Below, in pieces: positions 12,727-13,637 of a stretch of 13,637 nt of DNA. Source of the stretch: Pseudomonadota bacterium (GTDB lineage Bacteria; Pseudomonadota; Gammaproteobacteria; Arenicellales; Arenicellaceae); contig JABJKL010000032.1 in the NCBI GenBank assembly GCA_018660405.1, positions 1-13,637 on the forward strand. The letters are read 5' to 3'. The notes beneath the pieces are model-generated. The model saw nothing but the letters and a program-made list of their open reading frames with translations. It was not told the origin of the DNA and searched no databases. Within the stretch, counting starts at the first letter, position 1; every line of letters begins with the position of its first letter. Position numbers and translations under genes: made by a program.

Positions 12727-13637
12727 ATGAAAATAACCAAGACCTTTCAATATGGTCAAAATGAGTTTCGTCTGGAAACAGGCGAAATAGCACGTCAGGC
12801 AGCGGGTTCAGTCATCGCCAGCCTGGGTGAAACGCAGGTAATGGTGAATGTTGTGTGTTCGCGTAAAGCGAAGCCACGCGACTTTATGCCGCTTACCGTC
12901 GACGTTGAAGAACGTACTTATGCTGCCGGGCGTATTCCTGGTGGTTTTTTTCGTCGTGAAGGACGCCCGTCAGAAAAAGCGATTTTAACCTGTCGTCTAA
13001 TCGATCGGCCGATTCGTCCATTGTTCCCGAAAGGGTTTTTCAATGACGTACAAGTGGTTTGTACTATTTTGTCGGTTGATCCGGAAATTGATACCGAGAT
13101 CGTCGCAATGATCGGCACGTCGGCTGCATTGGCGATTTCGGGCATTCCATTTAATGGCCCAATCGGCGCGGCTCGCGTTGGCTATATCGACGGTGTGTAT
13201 GTGCTTAGCCCAACCGCGACCCAATTGGCTGAGCAATCTCAGTTGGATTTGGTGGTTGCAGGTACCGAAGGTGCTGTGCTGATGGTGGAGTCTGAAGCGA
13301 AAGAATTGGCGGAAGACGTCATGCTCGGCGCGGTCATGTTCGGCCATGAGCAGTTACAGGTTGCGATCGACATCGTTACCGAGCTTGCTAAGGAAGTCGG
13401 TGCTGAGCCGATGGCTTGGGAAGCACCAGCCGTGAATACTGAATTGGCGACTACGGTTGCCGGTATTGCTGAGGCCGGAATGAGCAAGGCTTATCAAACG
13501 GCTGACAAGAAAAAACGCCAGGAATTAGTTGCTGCGGTAAAAGATTCGGTGACTGAGAAGTTGATCAATGAAGACACTGCTGAGGCGGCTGCGGGCGAGA
13601 TTAAAGGTGCGGTTAAAACGCTTGAGAAACAGGTTGT
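12727..13637 (+). CDS. pnp: Polyribonucleotide nucleotidyltransferase, 5' part (3' end outside window)
   Basis: PNPase degrades RNA 3' to 5' by phosphorolysis and is a degradosome component. About 303 of the usual roughly 700 codons are visible, and the frame is open at the right edge. The first RNase PH domain is complete and includes DFMPLTVDVEERTYAAGRIPG, the phosphate/RNA-binding FFRREGRP at 74-81 and LIDRPIRPLFPKGF. The helical linker domain follows from about residue 240. ATG 12727 has an AGGAA site 6-7 nt upstream. In enterobacteria RNase III cleaves a hairpin in the rpsO-pnp spacer to autoregulate pnp. The 31-nt spacer here is too short and unstructured to show such a hairpin. Confidence 0.97.
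   Translation, partial: MKITKTFQYGQNEFRLETGEIARQAAGSVIASLGETQVMVNVVCSRKAKPRDFMPLTVDVEERTYAAGRIPGGFFRREGRPSEKAILTCRLIDRPIRPLFPKGFFNDVQVVCTILSVDPEIDTEIVAMIGTSAALAISGIPFNGPIGAARVGYIDGVYVLSPTATQLAEQSQLDLVVAGTEGAVLMVESEAKELAEDVMLGAVMFGHEQLQVAIDIVTELAKEVGAEPMAWEAPAVNTELATTVAGIAEAGMSKAYQTADKKKRQELVAAVKDSVTEKLINEDTAEAAAGEIKGAVKTLEKQV

Overview
The window is a piece of a bacterial chromosome, most likely from a marine-type gammaproteobacterium. The clues are the infB-rbfA-truB ... rpsO-pnp translation block, an 89-residue S15, gammaproteobacterial-style IF-2 and TruB sequences, a TonB receptor and moderate GC. I cannot name the genus from sequence alone. Both ends are cut: the window opens inside infB and closes inside pnp.

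Layout. (1) 1-2742: infB (3' part), rbfA and truB on the + strand, closely spaced and ending in a hairpin terminator. (2) 2743-12159: about 9.4 kb of accessory genes at the truB/rpsO junction, which is normally tight in gammaproteobacteria. In order these are a serine-pyruvate/alanine-glyoxylate aminotransferase (-), an AT-rich gap with an orphan TPR fragment, an MDR-family oxidoreductase with a signal peptide (-), a divergent TonB-dependent receptor (+), an MFS transporter (+), a sigma-like GST (-), a persulfide dioxygenase-rhodanese fusion (-) and an Abi_C-type candidate defence gene (-). (3) 12160-13637: a good sigma70-type promoter, a roughly 230-nt structured leader, rpsO and the start of pnp (+).

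How the genes may work together. The translation genes on either side are ordinary, and rpsO-pnp has its own promoter, so the insert need not disturb them. The TonB receptor and MFS transporter could be the outer- and inner-membrane steps of one uptake route, with the divergent exported oxidoreductase sharing their control region, which holds an inverted repeat. The ligand is unknown and the link is inference. The persulfide dioxygenase-rhodanese and the GST look like a glutathione/sulfane-sulfur pair. Each gene has its own TATAATCAA promoter core. A 93-bp palindromic element lies on each side of the pair, in direct orientation.

The most notable non-coding signals are these two 93-bp elements, whose differences include base-pair-preserving changes in the inner hairpins; five tandem 13-bp units whose last copy supplies the Shine-Dalgarno and ATG of the TonB receptor; and two mutually exclusive hairpins in the rpsO leader.
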